Shown: positions 1 through 5,474, counted from the stretch's first letter. The stretch is DNA of 11,629 bases from DATKEH01 sp035546355 (GCA_035546355.1 DATKEH010000002.1:1-11629), one strand, 5' to 3'. The notes: a model not told the origin generated them from the sequence alone. Numbers and translations are program-made.

Positions 1-1
1 C

Positions 2-553
2 AACGAAGGCGCGGCGCGGCGCGGCGCGCTGCGGCTGGTGGCGCTGCCGCAAGCGCCCTGGTGGAGATCGATCGCCGATCAAGCCCGCCACCACGCGCTG
101 GAGCCGCGGTTGGTGCAAGCGGTCATCCAGGTGGAGTCGGGATTCGACCCCCGGGCGGTGTCTTCCAAGGGCGCCATGGGGCTGATGCAGCTGATGCCCG
201 ACACCGCGCGCCTGCTGCGGGTGAGCGATCCGTTCGACCCGGAGCAGAACATCCGCGGCGGCACCCTCTACCTGCGGCAGATGATCGACTCCTTCCAGGG
301 ACGACTGGAGCTCGGTCTGGCGGCCTACAACGCCGGGCCGAACGCGGTACGGCGCTACGCCGGCATCCCCCCCTACGACGAGACCCGCAACTACGTGCAG
401 CGGGTGCTGTCGTTGTTGCGGGGTGAGGGCGCGCCCCTGGAATCCTTCCCGTCGCCGCTGCCGGCTCTGGAGTCTGCGGTCGGACGCAAGGTCTTCCTGC
501 GGCGGGACGCCGGCAACCGCTGGGTGGTCACCACCGCTGACTCGGGCCGGTGA
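2..553 (+). CDS. Lytic transglycosylase, SLT/GEWL fold domain, 5'-partial
   Basis: This enzyme cleaves the MurNAc-GlcNAc bond of peptidoglycan with 1,6-anhydro product formation, in the cell envelope. Counting from the GTG at 38, the catalytic glutamate is in VESGFDP (E33), followed by SSKGAMGLMQLMP, then AAYNAGPNAV and ETRNYVQRVL. These are the four classic motifs of the Slt70/MltC-type lysozyme-like fold. About 40 residues of unassigned C-terminal tail follow the domain. The reading frame stays open to the left edge. The stretch from 38 contains no signal peptide, which an envelope enzyme needs, so the true start is probably upstream and the gene truncated by the window; GTG 38 is the only in-window start candidate. 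It ends 73 nt before pgsA on the same strand. The family call is secure; the exact subfamily is not. Confidence 0.9.
   Translation, partial: NEGAARRGALRLVALPQAPWWRSIADQARHHALEPRLVQAVIQVESGFDPRAVSSKGAMGLMQLMPDTARLLRVSDPFDPEQNIRGGTLYLRQMIDSFQGRLELGLAAYNAGPNAVRRYAGIPPYDETRNYVQRVLSLLRGEGAPLESFPSPLPALESAVGRKVFLRRDAGNRWVVTTADSGR
8..27. repeat. Pentanucleotide microsatellite, GGCGC x4
   Basis: Four perfect tandem copies of GGCGC lie at the left edge, just upstream of the transglycosylase domain and in the frame that is open into it. A 5-nt unit is not a multiple of three, so a change of copy number inside a coding region would shift the frame. Whether this stretch is coding depends on a start codon outside the window. 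Confidence 0.7.
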
Positions 554-626
554 GGCCCGTCGGCCGGCCCCTGCCGCTGGCGCTCGCCGCCCGCCCCACT
601 CCGTCCGCGCCGGGGTTTCGCCGATC

Positions 627-1172
627 GTGAACCTCCCCAACCTGCTCTCGCTCTTCCGCATCCTGCTGGTACCGATCCTGGTGGTGGTGCTGCTCACCAA
701 GTTCGAGGGCAAGGAATTCGTCGGGCTCGGGCTGTTCCTGTTGGCGGCCTTCACCGACCTGCTGGACGGCTACATCGCCCGCCGCCGTGGGATGGTGACG
801 CGACTCGGCAAGCTCCTCGACCCCGCCGCCGACAAGATCCTGATGGCCGCGGCGTTCATCTCGCTGGTCGAGTTGGACCCCGAGCTCGTACCGGCCTGGA
901 TGGTGGTGGTCATCATCGCCCGCGAGCTGGCGGTCTCGACGCTGCGCAGCGTCGCGGCCGACGAGCGGGTGGTGATCGAGGCCAGCTTCGCCGGCAAGGC
1001 CAAGACCGTGGTGCAGGTCATCGCCGTCAGCCTGCTGATCATCCACAACCAGCTCGGAGAGTTCCGCCATCTCGCACCCCTCTCGCTGTGGGTTGCGGTG
1101 GCGGTGACCGTGTACTCGGGAATCGAGTACTCGCTGCGCTACGGTCGATTCCTGCTCGAGAAGAAGGGTTAG
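627..1172 (+). CDS. pgsA: CDP-diacylglycerol--glycerol-3-phosphate 3-phosphatidyltransferase
   Basis: PgsA transfers the phosphatidyl group from CDP-diacylglycerol to glycerol-3-phosphate, the committed step to phosphatidylglycerol, in the inner membrane. From GTG 627 the protein is 181 residues, the usual family length, beginning MNLPNLLSLFRILLVP as most PgsA proteins do. The CDP-alcohol phosphatidyltransferase signature is complete: D44, D47-G48, A51-R52, G61, D65 and D69, with correct spacing. IARELAVSTLR (97-107) is PgsA-like rather than phosphatidylserine- or cardiolipin-synthase-like. Hydrophobic segments lie at about 6-24, 31-44, 71-84, 88-104, 127-140 and 152-165. The frame is open further upstream to 423, but that part overlaps the transglycosylase gene and reads as low-complexity Arg/Pro, so GTG 627 is preferred. 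No good Shine-Dalgarno is seen, only GGGG at 612-615. It may be cotranscribed with the preceding gene. Confidence 0.92.
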   Translation: MNLPNLLSLFRILLVPILVVVLLTKFEGKEFVGLGLFLLAAFTDLLDGYIARRRGMVTRLGKLLDPAADKILMAAAFISLVELDPELVPAWMVVVIIARELAVSTLRSVAADERVVIEASFAGKAKTVVQVIAVSLLIIHNQLGEFRHLAPLSLWVAVAVTVYSGIEYSLRYGRFLLEKKG

Positions 1173-1252
1173 CCCCGGGTTAGCCCGACGGGTGCGGCCG
1201 TTTCGTGGCCGCGGCCGGAGGGCGGCGCCAGGCCGGGCCAGGGGAAACGAAG

Positions 1253-1277
1253 AGGGGAGGCCTCCGAGGCCTCCCCT
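1253..1277 (-). terminator. Intrinsic terminator-like hairpin between convergent genes
   Basis: Perfect 11-bp inverted repeat AGGGGAGGCCT / AGGCCTCCCCT with a 3-nt loop. It lies 31 nt beyond the stop of the - strand lipoprotein gene. Read on the - strand, the hairpin is followed by CTTCGTTTCCCC, a weak T-rich stretch, so it fits termination of that gene best. It is also 81 nt after the pgsA stop and, being symmetric, could stop + strand transcription, though no T-tract follows on that side. Confidence 0.75.
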
Positions 1278-1307
1278 GCGTTCGGAGCGGACGAAAGAGC
1301 GGCGCGC

Positions 1308-1565
1308 CTACTGCGGCTCGCCTTCCTCCATATCGTCGTCCTCCATCATCATGTCCTGCGGCCCCATCATGTCCTGCGGCCCCATCATGTCCTGCGGTCC
1401 CATCTCCTCGATGGGCTCCATGGGCTCCATCTCGGTCTCCATGGGGGCCGGCATGGTCTCGATCTCCTCGACCGCGGGCTCCTCGGGCTGACAGGCGACG
1501 AGCAACACCCCGACGCCGCAAAGCAGCAGCAGGCTCATCATCAGCGCGCTCAGCTTCTTCTTCAT
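1308..1565 (-). CDS. Small methionine-rich acidic lipoprotein, unknown function
   Basis: An 85-residue predicted lipoprotein. The N-terminus MKKKLSALMMSLLLL is a classic lipoprotein signal peptide, with lipobox L22-V23-A24-C25 for signal peptidase II cleavage. The 60-residue mature part has 13 Met, 15 Glu and 6 Asp and no Lys, Arg or His, so it is strongly anionic and Met-rich. Its core is three tandem copies of a MGPQDM unit (residues 55-72), and it ends in the acidic run MEDDDMEEGEPQ. The start is fixed by AGGAGGG 8 nt upstream of the ATG. The frame is open further upstream, but that part looks like a shadow of non-coding DNA. The gene runs opposite to both neighbours and has its own terminator, so it is monocistronic. 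No family is recognised. Clustered Met and acidic residues suggest metal (copper or divalent cation) binding, but this is inference. Residue after Cys is Gln, so outer-membrane sorting would be expected by the E. coli +2 rule, which may not hold here. Confidence 0.82.
   Translation of the reverse strand: MKKKLSALMMSLLLLCGVGVLLVACQPEEPAVEEIETMPAPMETEMEPMEPIEEMGPQDMMGPQDMMGPQDMMMEDDDMEEGEPQ
1348..1401 (-). repeat. 18-bp tandem repeat x3 inside the lipoprotein gene
   Basis: Three consecutive 18-bp units; the first two are identical and the third differs by one base (C to T near its end). On the - strand they encode the hexapeptide repeat M-G-P-Q-D-M. The unit is a multiple of three, so copy number can vary without breaking the frame. 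Near-identity at the DNA level suggests recent expansion. Confidence 0.9.
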
Positions 1566-1573
1566 CACAGATT

Positions 1574-1580
1574 CCCTCCT
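1574..1580 (-). promoter_or_regulatory. Strong Shine-Dalgarno of the lipoprotein gene
   Basis: AGGAGGG on the - strand, 8 nt before the ATG at 1565. It is the best anti-16S match in the window and decides the start of the lipoprotein over the longer open frame upstream. Confidence 0.8.
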
Positions 1581-1683
1581 CGTTCGTCCGATGTGTCGTG
1601 CCGCCGCAGGCGGATCCTGCGCCGGAATTGCCAGGCCAGGCCCAATTGCCGGGCCGACTTCACGAGCCGATTGTCCTGGGTCG

Positions 1684-1689
1684 ATGTTA
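1684..1689 (-). promoter_or_regulatory. Possible -10 box for the lipoprotein gene
   Basis: TAACAT on the - strand fits TANNNT and is the only such hexamer I noticed in the leader on that strand. It would give a leader of about 110 nt containing the 1622-1652 stem-loop. No recognisable -35 box lies 16-18 nt upstream. Weak evidence. Confidence 0.25.
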
Positions 1690-1868
1690 GCGCATCTCCG
1701 CGTGGGGCAGCCGATGTGCGGGACGGCTGGTGACTGACGTTGCTCCTTCTGGCCCCCCGCCCAGACATCACTGGCCCGGGCGGATGGCCTTGGGTGCATC
1801 GTAAAACAGAACGCCGGCTTGCCGCAAGCCCGGGGCCTGGCGGGGCGGCCGCAGGCCCGCCCCCAGGC

Positions 1869-1877
1869 TGCTAGCAT
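1869..1877 (+). promoter_or_regulatory. Extended -10 promoter element for ffh
   Basis: TGCTAGCAT matches the extended -10 form TGnTANNNT, in the same style as the box ahead of rpsP. It would start transcription near 1884, giving a leader of about 44 nt before the ffh ATG. No -35 match is visible in the G+C-rich DNA upstream, which is tolerable for extended -10 promoters. Confidence 0.45.
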
Positions 1878-1927
1878 AGGGCTCGCACCGCGTACCGCCC
1901 GCCGCAGCGGACCACCAGGAGCCAGGG

Positions 1928-3244
1928 ATGTTCGAAGGGCTGCAAACCAAGCTGCAGGGCGTTTTCCGCAACCTCAAGGGGGAGGGCAAGGTGAGCGCGG
2001 AGGTGCTGGAGAGCGCGCTCAAGGAGATCCGCGTCGCGCTGCTCGAGGCGGACGTGCACTTCCGGGTGGTCAAGGCCTTCGTGCAGCGGCTCAGGGAGCG
2101 GGCGCACGACCAGCGGGTGTTGGAGAGCCTCACGCCGGCGCAGCAGGTGGTCAAGATCGTACGCGACGAGCTCGTGGCGCTGCTCGGCGAAGAGGGGGAG
2201 GAGCTGCAGCTCGACGGGCGGCCGGCGGTGGTGCTGCTCTGCGGGCTGCAGGGTTCGGGCAAGACGACGACCGCCGGCAAGGTCGCGCGCCGCTTGCAGC
2301 AGCGCGGCCGTCACCCCCTGCTGGTGGCCGGCGATCTGCAGCGGGCGGCCGCCGTCGAGCAGCTGGTGCAGGTGGGCGCTGCGGTGGGAGTGCCGGTGCT
2401 GACTCCCGAGGCCGGCGAGACCGTGCACCAGGTGGCGGAGCGTTCGCTGCAGGTGGGCCGGGACCGCGGGCACGACGTGCTGGTGCTCGATACGGCGGGC
2501 CGGCTGCACGTCGACGCGGCGCTGATGGAGGAGGTGCGAGGGCTGGCGGAGCGCCTCGCACCGTCCGAGGTGCTGTTCGTCGCCGACGCAATGACCGGGC
2601 AGGACGCGGTGCGCAGTGCCGGCGCCTTCGCCGAGTCCCTGCCGCTCACCGGAGCGATTCTCACCAAGCTCGACGGCGACAGCCGCGGTGGCGCTGCGCT
2701 GTCGATCCGCACCGTCGCCAACGTCCCCATCCGCTTCGCCGGCGTCGGTGAGAAGCCCGACGACCTCGAGCTGTTCCGGCCCGAACGCATGGCCTCCCGC
2801 ATCATCGGCATGGGGGACGTCCTCAGCCTCATCGAGCGCGCCGAGCGCCAGATCGACAGCGACGAGGCGCAGCGGCTGGCGGAGCGCCTGGCGCGCCGCG
2901 AGTTCACGCTCGAGGACCTTCGCGACCAGATGCGGCAGCTGCGCAAGCTCGGCCCGCTGTCGCAGGTGCTGGAGATGATGCCCAAGGCCGGGCCCCTGAG
3001 GGGGCTCGACGGCGCCCACGTCGACGAGGGGCGGCTGCGGCGGGTCGAGGCGATCATCGACTCGATGACCGTCGTGGAGCGGCGCCGGCCGCAGCTGCTC
3101 AACGCCAGCCGCAAACGGCGCATCGCCGCCGGTTCGGGCACCCGGGTGCAGGACATCAACCAGCTTCTCAAGCAGTACCAGATGATGCAGAAGATGCTCA
3201 AGGGCGCGCAGGGCAAATGGTTCCGCCGCGCCCTGGGCGGATAG
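1928..3244 (+). CDS. ffh: Signal recognition particle protein Ffh (SRP54)
   Basis: Ffh binds signal sequences emerging from the ribosome, together with 4.5S RNA, and delivers the complex to FtsY at the membrane. It is 438 residues, near the usual 440-460. The four-helix N domain is about 1-95. The GTPase G domain has P-loop GLQGSGKTTT (106-115), DTAGR (188-192) and TKLDGDSRGG (246-255). The methionine-rich M domain starts near 300 and holds the SRP-RNA-binding signature SRKRRIAAGSGT (394-405) and a final run YQMMQKMLKG. The segment after G2 reads GDLQRAAAVEQL where most Ffh have D-x-x-R-P-A-A, so the usual proline is Ala141. The ATG at 1928 has AGGAG (1917-1921) 6 nt upstream. The gene leads the block that continues with rpsP 480 nt downstream, a long gap that may separate the transcription units. 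Confidence 0.97.
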   Translation: MFEGLQTKLQGVFRNLKGEGKVSAEVLESALKEIRVALLEADVHFRVVKAFVQRLRERAHDQRVLESLTPAQQVVKIVRDELVALLGEEGEELQLDGRPAVVLLCGLQGSGKTTTAGKVARRLQQRGRHPLLVAGDLQRAAAVEQLVQVGAAVGVPVLTPEAGETVHQVAERSLQVGRDRGHDVLVLDTAGRLHVDAALMEEVRGLAERLAPSEVLFVADAMTGQDAVRSAGAFAESLPLTGAILTKLDGDSRGGAALSIRTVANVPIRFAGVGEKPDDLELFRPERMASRIIGMGDVLSLIERAERQIDSDEAQRLAERLARREFTLEDLRDQMRQLRKLGPLSQVLEMMPKAGPLRGLDGAHVDEGRLRRVEAIIDSMTVVERRRPQLLNASRKRRIAAGSGTRVQDINQLLKQYQMMQKMLKGAQGKWFRRALGG

Positions 3245-3257
3245 GTTCCCGGGGGCC

Positions 3258-3439
3258 GGGCGCGCCCCGCGCCGCCTCCGCGATCCCGCAGGGGGACGGC
3301 GCCGGCTGGGTGGCGGTCGACGAAGGTGCCGGCGCCTCCATTCGGCGAGCGCCGCAACGCCGTAGGCCCGCTGCGACCGGTGCCCTGCGCTCGCCTCGAG
3401 GCCCCTCGCAGGCTCGCGGAGGCGGCGCGGGGCGCGCCC
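3258..3439. repeat. 182-nt Y-shaped inverted-repeat element
   Basis: The ends 3258-3283 and 3414-3439 are perfect 26-bp inverted repeats. Pairing continues inward to 3297/3400 with four mismatches (3284/3413, 3287/3410, 3290/3407, 3296/3401) and one G-U pair (3291/3406), making 36 of 40 positions paired. The enclosed loop holds two more perfect 9-bp inverted repeats: 3298-3306 with 3328-3336, starting directly at the end of the main stem, and 3344-3352 with 3387-3395. Together they form a three-way junction on either strand. It starts 13 nt after the ffh stop. No T-tract follows, so it is not a canonical intrinsic terminator. It could be a structured RNA, a strong 3'-end-protecting fold for ffh mRNA, or a palindromic mobile-type repeat (REP or MITE class). 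I see no second copy here and no clear target-site duplication. Confidence 0.85.
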
Positions 3440-3485
3440 TCCATCCGCGATCGGCAGGGCGATGGCTCTCATCGCGAGGTAGTGA

Positions 3486-3503
3486 GGGGGTCGACGCACC
3501 CCC
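3486..3503. repeat. Short perfect hairpin in the ffh-rpsP spacer
   Basis: GGGGGT and ACCCCC form a perfect 6-bp stem with a 6-nt loop. It lies between the Y-shaped element and the next hairpin, and no T-tract follows. It is part of a chain of palindromes filling this spacer. Confidence 0.6.
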
Positions 3504-3531
3504 GGCGGCCGCGCGCGGCGGGGGAGGGGTG

Positions 3532-3555
3532 CCCCTCTCCCCTCGGGGAGAGGGG
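3532..3555. repeat. Perfect 11-bp palindromic hairpin, GC-rich intergenic repeat type
   Basis: CCCCTCTCCCC and GGGGAGAGGGG are perfect inverted repeats separated by 2 nt (in practice a 10-bp stem with a 4-nt loop), followed by TCAGGGGAGTGGGGG. On the - strand this translates as SPDPSPRGERG. That resembles the spurious peptide TPGPSPxGRGE read from widespread GC-rich intergenic palindromes in many bacterial genomes. I therefore take it as a dispersed intergenic repeat, possibly acting as a terminator-like barrier. Confidence 0.6.
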
Positions 3556-3621
3556 TCAGGGGAGTGGGGGTATGTCAACCTAGGGCGGGGGTGCTCCGCC
3601 GGCTCCGGGCCATTGATTCGA

Positions 3622-3639
3622 GGTCCAGTACGCTGGACC
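3622..3639. promoter_or_regulatory. Palindrome over the -35 region of the rpsP promoter
   Basis: GGTCCAG-TACG-CTGGACC, perfect 7-bp arms with a 4-nt centre. With a standard 17-nt spacer, the -35 hexamer of the rpsP promoter would fall at 3631-3636, inside this palindrome. That placement suggests an operator for a dimeric regulator. If transcribed from upstream, it would instead form a small stable RNA hairpin. No regulator is identified. Confidence 0.5.
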
Positions 3640-3650
3640 CCTTCCCCCCG

Positions 3651-3659
3651 TGTTACAAT
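3651..3659 (+). promoter_or_regulatory. Extended -10 promoter of the rpsP operon
   Basis: TGTTACAAT is an exact TGn extension plus TACAAT, one base from TATAAT, in otherwise G+C-rich DNA. The transcription start would lie near 3666, giving a leader of about 59 nt ending in AAAGGGA 7 nt before the rpsP ATG. No TTGACA-like -35 box is seen; the region is occupied by a palindrome. Confidence 0.65.
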
Positions 3660-3724
3660 CCGTTGTTCCGTGCGGCGGAGCCCTGCCCGTCGCCTAGCTT
3701 TCACACCGCAAAAGGGACGCCGCG

Positions 3725-3955
3725 ATGGTGAAGATCCGCCTGCGCCGCATGGGGGCGCGCAACAATCCGTTCTATCGGGTGGTCGTCTCCGACTCCCGCA
3801 ATCCGACCACCGGCACGGCGCTGGAGGAGATCGGACACTACGATCCGACCCGCCAGCCGGCGGTGGTGAGCATCGACAAGGAGCGCTACGAGCACTGGCT
3901 GCAGCAGGGCGCACAGCCGTCGCCGACCGTGCGCCGGCTGGTCGCCCGTGGCTAG
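3725..3955 (+). CDS. rpsP: 30S ribosomal protein bS16
   Basis: bS16 binds 16S rRNA in the body of the 30S subunit and helps its assembly. The 76-residue protein opens with MVKIRLRRMGARNNPFYRVV, which is diagnostic of the family, continues with SDSRNPTTGTALEEIGHYDP and ends near PSPTVRRLVARG. It is slightly shorter than the common 80-90 residues because the variable C-terminal tail is missing. AAAGGGA ends 7 nt before the ATG. It is the first gene of a tight run with khpA, rimM, trmD and rplS, and its end overlaps the likely khpA start by 8 nt. Confidence 0.97.
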   Translation: MVKIRLRRMGARNNPFYRVVVSDSRNPTTGTALEEIGHYDPTRQPAVVSIDKERYEHWLQQGAQPSPTVRRLVARG

Positions 3956-4211
3956 TCGGATGGCCTCCACCGTCAGCAGCGTGACGCGCGTCCTCGAGCA
4001 GCTCGCCGACCATCCGCAGGGCGTGCGAGTGCGAGAGGTGCCGCAGGGCCGCCATTGCATCGTCGAGGTGCGGGCCCACCCCGAGGACATGGGGGCGCTG
4101 ATCGGCAGGGGCGGTCGGACCGCCGAGGCGCTGCGGGCGCTGCTGCGGGCACGAGGCGAGAGATCGGGACGCACCTATGACCTCAGGATCCGGGAGCACG
4201 ACCAGCGGTGA
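3948..4211 (+). CDS. khpA: KH-domain RNA-binding protein KhpA
   Basis: KhpA (YlqC) is a single-KH RNA-binding protein, usually encoded between rpsP and rimM, that in Firmicutes forms a complex with KhpB and affects cell elongation and RNA metabolism. The 87-residue product has the family pattern LADHPQGVRVREV, then RAHPEDMGALIGRGGRTAEA, in which GRGG (53-56) is the GxxG loop that contacts RNA. The start is uncertain. GTG 3948 overlaps the rpsP stop; ATG 3960, four codons later, is equally possible, and neither has a clear Shine-Dalgarno, in keeping with translational coupling. The C-terminus overlaps the likely rimM start. Confidence 0.92.
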   Translation: MASRMASTVSSVTRVLEQLADHPQGVRVREVPQGRHCIVEVRAHPEDMGALIGRGGRTAEALRALLRARGERSGRTYDLRIREHDQR

Positions 4212-4791
4212 GGGGCGGCCCGCAGAGCGGGTGCTGGTGGGCCGCGTGGGGGCGGCGCACGGGCTCCGCGGGGAGGTCGCCGTCCGCCTCGAGTCGGACG
4301 TGCCGCAGCGCTTCGCGCCGGGCTCCGAGGTGTGGGCAGAGCCGCTCGGCGGCGCGCCGCGGCGGCTGCGGATAGCCGCCAGCCGCCCGTTTCGCAAGGC
4401 GCTGCTGGTCCGCTTCGAACAGATCGAGGATCGCGAGGCCGCCCAGCAGCTACGGGGTGCGCCCCTGGAGGTCGACGCCGCCGAGGTGCCGCCGCCGCCC
4501 GCCGGCGGCGTCTACCACTTCCAGCTGCTCGGTTGCCGCTGCGCCGACCGCCGCTACGGCGAGCTCGGCGTCGTCGAAGAGGTGGTGGAGGACGGCGGCG
4601 GCGTCGTCTTGCGGGTCGTCGGTGGCGGCCGTGAGGTGCTGCTCCCCTTCGTCGACCCCTACCTCGCGGAGGTGGACGTGGACCAGGGGAGGATCACCTG
4701 GGTGCTCCCCGAGGGATTGATCGAGGCATGTGGATCGGAATCGTCACCATCTTCCCAGAGCTCTTCGCACCGTTCCTCGCGACGAGCCTGA
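4177..4791 (+). CDS. rimM: Ribosome maturation factor RimM
   Basis: RimM assists maturation of the 30S head by binding S19. The N-terminal RimM domain shows VGRVGAAHGLRGEVAVRLES (21-40) and GAPLEV; the C-terminal PRC-barrel part runs from about GVYHFQLLGC to VDVDQGRITWVLPEGLIEA (about 111-184). The start is uncertain. ATG 4177 overlaps khpA by 35 nt and adds a Ser/Gly-rich stretch, while GTG 4231 (V19) would begin directly at the conserved core. At the other end the family normally stops soon after EGLIEA, but here the stop lies 64 nt inside trmD. This adds a serine-rich tail (CGSESSPSSQSSS and a few more residues) read from trmD DNA in another frame. The tail is probably not functionally constrained. 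Confidence 0.93.
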   Translation: MTSGSGSTTSGEGRPAERVLVGRVGAAHGLRGEVAVRLESDVPQRFAPGSEVWAEPLGGAPRRLRIAASRPFRKALLVRFEQIEDREAAQQLRGAPLEVDAAEVPPPPAGGVYHFQLLGCRCADRRYGELGVVEEVVEDGGGVVLRVVGGGREVLLPFVDPYLAEVDVDQGRITWVLPEGLIEACGSESSPSSQSSSHRSSRRA

Positions 4792-5474
4792 TCGGCCGCG
4801 CCCGCGAGGCCGGTCTGCTCGAGCTCGAGGTGCGCGACCTGCGCGAGTTCACCAGCGATCGCCACCGCGTCGTCGACGACGAGCCGTACGGCGGCGGCGG
4901 CGGCATGGTGATGATGGCCCCGCCGTGGGTACGTGCGGTGCAAGCGGTCCCGGGCGAGCGCCGGCCGCGCCGCATCCTGCTCTCGCCACAAGGGCGGCGC
5001 CTGGACGACCGTCTGGTGCAGGAGCTGGCGCGAGAGCCGGCGCTGCTGCTGCTCTGCGGGCGGTACGAGGGGATCGACGAGCGCGTTCGCGAGCTGGTGG
5101 TCGACGAGGAGATCTCGATCGGCGACTACGTGCTGTCGGGAGGCGAGCTGCCGGCCATGGTGTTGGTGGAGGCGGTGTCGCGCTACGTCCCCGGGATCGT
5201 CGGCCTGGCGAGCTCGGTGGAGCGGGACAGCTTCCGTGGCGGCTTGCTCGACCATCCGCAATATACCCGGCCGCCGGTGGTCGAAGGCCTGGCGGTCCCT
5301 GCCGTGCTGCTGTCGGGCGATCACGCCGCCATCGAGCGGTGGCGGCAGCGGCAGGCCTTGCGCGCCACGCTCGCCAAGCGCCCGGACCTGCTGGCGGACG
5401 CCGAGCTGACTCCCGAACAGCAGAGGGAGCTCGCCCGCCTCGACGCTTGCAAGGCCGCAGATCGTAACCAATAA
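4728..5474 (+). CDS. trmD: tRNA (guanine(37)-N1)-methyltransferase TrmD
   Basis: TrmD methylates G37 at N1, next to the anticodon of certain tRNAs, using S-adenosylmethionine, and so prevents +1 frameshifting. The 248 residues contain the trefoil-knot SPOUT motifs: VVDDEPYGGGGGMVM (48-62), LLCGRYEGIDERV (108-120), EEISIGDYVLSGGELPA (127-143) and DSFRGGLLDHPQYTRPP. Asp167, before SF, matches the general-base aspartate of characterised TrmD. The ATG at 4728 begins MWIGIVTIFPELF, as expected. The gene overlaps rimM by 64 nt, which suggests coupled translation. Its stop forms TAATG with a possible upstream start of the rplS frame. Confidence 0.97.
   Translation: MWIGIVTIFPELFAPFLATSLIGRAREAGLLELEVRDLREFTSDRHRVVDDEPYGGGGGMVMMAPPWVRAVQAVPGERRPRRILLSPQGRRLDDRLVQELAREPALLLLCGRYEGIDERVRELVVDEEISIGDYVLSGGELPAMVLVEAVSRYVPGIVGLASSVERDSFRGGLLDHPQYTRPPVVEGLAVPAVLLSGDHAAIERWRQRQALRATLAKRPDLLADAELTPEQQRELARLDACKAADRNQ

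Larger units (their letters stand above)
1566..1927. other. Divergent intergenic region between the lipoprotein gene and ffh
   Basis: 362 nt with no convincing gene. It must hold promoters for both divergent genes. A stem of CCGGAATTG (1622-1630) and CAATTGCCGG (1643-1652), with one bulged base and a 12-nt loop made of two CCAGGC-like repeats, lies in what would be the lipoprotein 5' leader. A 6-bp hairpin GGCTTG-CCG-CAAGCC (1816-1830) lies upstream of ffh, followed by a very G+C-rich imperfect inverted repeat up to about 1868. I looked for the conserved GGAAGG/AGCAGC core of 4.5S SRP RNA near ffh and did not see it. Confidence 0.6.

Noticed and set aside
1566..1927. 4.5S SRP RNA gene near ffh
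   Set aside because: No GGAAGG ... AGCAGC-type conserved core was seen on either strand in the spacers around ffh.
1819..2751. A 310-codon + strand frame overlapping ffh in another frame
   Set aside because: Ala/Gly/Arg-rich shadow; ffh has the Shine-Dalgarno and the family motifs.
3258..3439. CRISPR array, tRNA or integron attC interpretation of the Y-shaped element
   Set aside because: No regularly spaced direct repeats, no T-arm or CCA-like features, and no integron core-site pair were seen; only nested inverted repeats.
1871..3499. A 542-codon open frame on the - strand opposite ffh
   Set aside because: Shadow of ffh, which has complete SRP54 motifs; no recognisable protein and it would run through the Y-shaped palindrome.
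3217..3984. A 255-codon + strand open frame spanning the ffh-rpsP spacer
   Set aside because: It runs through the inverted repeats and into rpsP in another frame; composition is Gly/Arg/Pro low complexity with a piece resembling the spurious SPRGEG peptide of intergenic palindromes.
3198..4397. A 399-codon - strand open frame over the spacer, rpsP and khpA
   Set aside because: Contains SPDPSPRGERG from the intergenic palindrome and antisense of conserved ribosomal genes; a shadow.
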